Shown in pieces: positions 22,115-24,450 of a stretch of DNA of 24,450 nucleotides. Numbering within the stretch: position 1 is the stretch's first letter; each line of letters opens with the position of its first letter. The stretch is from RGIG990 sp045589455 (GTDB taxonomy: Bacteria; Verrucomicrobiota; Kiritimatiellia; RFP12; UBA3636): contig JAZNPC010000071.1 in assembly GCA_045589455.1 (NCBI GenBank), positions 1 through 24,450 of the forward strand, in the 5' to 3' direction. A program made the position numbers and the translations under genes. Below the pieces are notes generated by a model. The model searched no databases, was not told the origin of the DNA, and saw only the letters and a list, made by a program, of their open reading frames with translations.

Positions 22115-23932
22115 TTAATCTAAATTATGATACTTACAAAAAGCTTCGTCTGCCTCTTCTCCCATGTAGCGGCAACGTGTACGCTTATCTGTTTTGCGCA
22201 AATCAATTAGAATTAGACCATCAACTACATCAGAAAATTCTTTATCCAAATTGAATGCAAGAATTTTTCCACCTAGCTTCAAATATTGCTTAATCAAAAC
22301 AGGAATACTCTTATGATCTGTTTCAATATCTTGAATTAATGTAGAAACATCATCTACAGATGCAATAATCTCCTCAAAATCAGGATTACGCCATTCCTCA
22401 CGTCTCTTCATACGAGCTGGCTTTTTGCGAGGCTTTACCAAATGAGTTAAATCATTTGCAAAGTTTGACAACTCAAGCGATCTTAAAAGCATATTTCGAG
22501 AGGAATCCTTATAATCCGCAGTAATACTTACAGGGCCAAATAAATTTACATATTTTGGATTACGTGCGATAAAGACACCAATACCCTTCCACAAATATAG
22601 CAATGGCTGGAAAGCCTTTTGATATTCTGGACGAACAAAAGAACGACCTAGTTCAATACCAGGAAGAATCTTATCTGTTAGCTCTTCATCAAACTTAAAC
22701 AAAGTGTGAGTATAGAGACCACGAGGACCAAATTGTTTACAAATCTCATCTGCCAAGCCTAAACGATAAGCTCCAACGATTTCTTTTGCCTTTGCATTCC
22801 ATATAAACAAATGTAAATACTGAGCATCATAAACATCTGTATCCTTTGACAAACCAGTTCCCTCACCAACAGAACGGAATGTAATCTCTCGTAAACGAGA
22901 AAGCTCACGCATAATAGCAGATTCTGGAGCAAGCTTAGAAATATAAACCTCTAAATCACCGCCTGTAAATAAGTGAGCATCTGGAGCAAAAGCCTTAATT
23001 TCTGCTTCAATTGCAGCTGATGGTGTTTCATCAATAATTGGTTCATGATTAACCTTTTTTGCCTTCTTTTTTCTAAACAAGCAAAACTTCTTCTTTTTAC
23101 CAACATATCTACCTTCTAAAGCATAAGAACGAACACGAAGATACTTCATTAATTCATCATCGTTTTCATACTTTTTAATTTCTGAAGGCAAAATAGGAGT
23201 ACCAATTGCTGCTTCTATAGTTGTTTTACGCTTATTTGCAACCATAGAAGGAAGCAAAACTGTGCGTAAGCGCGGATGAATAAGTCCTGCCATTTGGAAT
23301 AAAATAGGATTAGCGCCAGCAAAATACATCGGTACAACCGTTGCACCGGTTTTACGAATAATTCCACCTATTGTATCCTGCCATTTTGGATCGCGTACTC
23401 GGCGACTCTTTAAATCTATGCTAGAAACCTCTCCAGAAGGGAAAACTCCAAGGATATGACCTTCCTTAAGCCATTTCATTGTTTCCATTAAAGGTTTGAT
23501 ATTTTTCTTTGCTGCTGCTTTTGAACCAAAAACATCTACGCCAATGAAATTCTCTCGTAGTTCAGGAACCATTTCAAGAAGATAATTCACTAAAACCTTG
23601 TAGTCTGGACGAATCTTATTAAGGATGCTCATAAGCACAACACCCTCAATTCCACCAAATGGATGATTTGCAACAACAACAACGGGTCCTGTTTTAGGAA
23701 TGCGAGCCAAATCCTCAGAAGAAATATTTACCTTAACAATCATCCCTTCTAGGATTCTATCAGAAAAACATTCTCCATCACGTTCCTCTATACTTCTTCC
23801 GTCTCTCACGATTTTATTTAACTTACTTAACCGAGTGAGATGCTCTACAAAGCCACGAACAAAAATATTATTAATACCGATTGGAGAAGTCTTTGGGTTT
23901 AAGTGAAAAACTTTTTCATACTTTTTTTTCAT
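22115..23932 (-). CDS. olsF: Bifunctional acyltransferase, OlsF-like (PlsC domain fused to GNAT N-acyltransferase)
   Basis: A 605-residue fusion of the two activities that make ornithine (or other amino-acid) lipids. Residues about 50-270 are a PlsC/LPLAT O-acyltransferase with the catalytic NHPFGGIEG (His90, Glu96) and FPSGEVSS motifs. A highly basic linker follows (278-294), then an OlsB-type GNAT N-acyltransferase at about 320-480 (LREITFRSVGEGTG, LHLFIWNAKAKEIVGAYR, ELGRSFVRPEYQK). This order and length fit OlsF. It is probably bound to the inner face of the membrane. I prefer the ATG at 23932 to the GTG two codons earlier; neither has a strong ribosome site. The head-group amino acid cannot be read from sequence (glycine lipids are made by related enzymes). 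Confidence 0.82.
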   Translation of the reverse strand: MKKKYEKVFHLNPKTSPIGINNIFVRGFVEHLTRLSKLNKIVRDGRSIEERDGECFSDRILEGMIVKVNISSEDLARIPKTGPVVVVANHPFGGIEGVVLMSILNKIRPDYKVLVNYLLEMVPELRENFIGVDVFGSKAAAKKNIKPLMETMKWLKEGHILGVFPSGEVSSIDLKSRRVRDPKWQDTIGGIIRKTGATVVPMYFAGANPILFQMAGLIHPRLRTVLLPSMVANKRKTTIEAAIGTPILPSEIKKYENDDELMKYLRVRSYALEGRYVGKKKKFCLFRKKKAKKVNHEPIIDETPSAAIEAEIKAFAPDAHLFTGGDLEVYISKLAPESAIMRELSRLREITFRSVGEGTGLSKDTDVYDAQYLHLFIWNAKAKEIVGAYRLGLADEICKQFGPRGLYTHTLFKFDEELTDKILPGIELGRSFVRPEYQKAFQPLLYLWKGIGVFIARNPKYVNLFGPVSITADYKDSSRNMLLRSLELSNFANDLTHLVKPRKKPARMKRREEWRNPDFEEIIASVDDVSTLIQDIETDHKSIPVLIKQYLKLGGKILAFNLDKEFSDVVDGLILIDLRKTDKRTRCRYMGEEADEAFCKYHNLD

Positions 23933-24006
23933 AATCACATATTCTCACATAAAATTGATTTATTGGGGGAAATAACCACAATTGATTTTTCCACTAATTT
24001 AAGGTT

Positions 24007-24036
24007 ATTTTACAACAAATCATTTATGAAAAACAA
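24007..24036 (-). promoter_or_regulatory. Promoter of the olsF-DUF192 operon
   Basis: Minus strand TTGTTT (24036-24031), 18-bp spacer, TAAAAT (24012-24007), about 75 bases before the start codon. The IS left end begins only about 45 bases further upstream. Confidence 0.5.
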
Positions 24037-24079
24037 GTAAATTTGTGAGAACCATTTACCACACAATATTTCTGTTTTC

Positions 24080-24450
24080 TGTAAAATTAAATGCACGATT
24101 TAAGAGTTGAAAAAAAATAAAGGGTTTTTATAGAATTAAGACCGTTGTAAACGTAAAAAAAAATAAGTCCCAAATGACAAATTTAGACAAACAAGATTGT
24201 GGTTCCTTTACAAGAAACTTTTCCTGTACTTTGAATCATTAATCCCCTTAAAAAAAACAATTCAAAAATCCATCAAATGAGACACCAAAATAATACTAAA
24301 AAAGGCGATACAAAGCAATCGTTTAATATTGAGACTAGAAATAAATTAGAAGGTTTGGTCGATGAGTACCAAAAAGAGCATCCGAAATCACGACATTCGT
24401 GGCGGTTTCCTACCCAGTCTTGGGCGGAAATTCTTAGTAAAGATTCATCA
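24080..24450 (+). mobile_element. Left end of an IS30-like insertion sequence (partial, cut by window end)
   Basis: The left terminal inverted repeat at 24080-24101 begins TGTAAAATTAAATGCACG and is the partner of the right ends at 134 and 16495. 24080-24426 matches the MITE left arm 16035-16376 with few substitutions and about five bases of indels, then diverges where the MITE jumps to its right arm. The copy keeps an open transposase frame. Similarity extends about five bases outside the TG, so the outer border is approximate. Confidence 0.78.
24277..24450 (+). CDS. Transposase N-terminus, IS30-like (partial at 3' end)
   Basis: From the ATG at 24277 the frame is open for 58 codons to the window end. 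After a basic start (MRHQNNTKKGD) comes a helical stretch FNIETRNKLEGLVDEYQ and then WRFPTQSWAEILSKDSS, which looks like the helix-turn-helix with which IS30 transposases recognise their ends (usually followed by T-I-S-R-E). The MITE copy carries a stop at codon 8 of the same frame, so this copy is the intact one. An in-frame stop precedes it at 24232-24234; there is no clear Shine-Dalgarno. The C-terminal counterpart of the family is at 3-101. Family assignment is by overall pattern, not catalytic residues. Confidence 0.6.
   Translation, partial: MRHQNNTKKGDTKQSFNIETRNKLEGLVDEYQKEHPKSRHSWRFPTQSWAEILSKDSS

Noticed and set aside
1..24450. CRISPR arrays, tRNA or rRNA genes
   Set aside because: I found no regularly spaced short repeats and no tRNA-like T-arm or rRNA sequence on either strand by eye; a tRNAscan or Infernal run would settle it.

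Overview
The window looks like a piece of an AT-rich, anaerobic, Gram-negative, polysaccharide-using bacterium. LptF/LptG-type lipopolysaccharide export points to an outer membrane. A full-length AdhE, a rubrerythrin and a PerR-type regulator point to anaerobic life. A large secreted glycosidase, a GH5-type enzyme, two intact xylose-isomerase-like TIM-barrel proteins and a LamG-like fragment point to glycan use. The mix resembles gut or rumen Lentisphaerota (Victivallales-type), but that placement is inference; there is no rRNA or other decisive marker here.

Layout. 1-134 is the 3' end of an insertion sequence whose transposase tail looks IS30-like. 520-3876 (-) is a secreted multidomain glycosidase with a UUCG-loop terminator. 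4275-6443 (-) is a tight lptF/G-type permease, folE, Nudix operon. 6542-7327 (-) is a sugar isomerase/epimerase. 7468-9793 (-) is thrS-infC; infC appears to start at AUC behind a perfect Shine-Dalgarno, and thrS lacks the TGS domain and has a leader hairpin. 10041-10829 (+) is a tagatose/psicose-epimerase-like protein with a terminator, followed by a DUF456 gene broken by an in-frame TGA (10902-11363). 11416-12519 (-) is a GH5-like glycosidase. Around 13140 two 5'-truncated genes, a LamG-like protein (-) and a second epimerase paralogue (+), meet head to head, which looks like a deletion scar. 13532-14899 (-) is rimO and 15183-15884 (-) is a NYN ribonuclease with a zinc ribbon.

16035-16495 is an internally deleted, MITE-like copy of the same insertion sequence: its left arm matches the IS entering at the right edge and its right arm matches the IS leaving at the left edge. 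Next come a DUF975 membrane protein (-), adhE (+), a GC-rich structured intergenic region with a bidirectional terminator, then perR and rubrerythrin (-) with a PerR-box-like operator at the rubrerythrin promoter. A DUF192 gene and a fused OlsF-like acyltransferase (-) follow, and the window ends inside the 5' part of the third IS copy (24080-24450).

How the genes work together: perR-rubrerythrin is a peroxide-defence module; thrS-infC is a translation operon; olsF and the lptF/G-type gene serve the envelope; the glycosidases and TIM-barrel isomerases belong to scattered glycan catabolism; AdhE disposes of reductant in fermentation. I do not see a convincing new defence or mobile system. The best leads are the three-copy IS/MITE set, the deletion scar at 13140, the AUC-initiated infC, the thrS leader hairpin, the PerR operator and the structured region after adhE.
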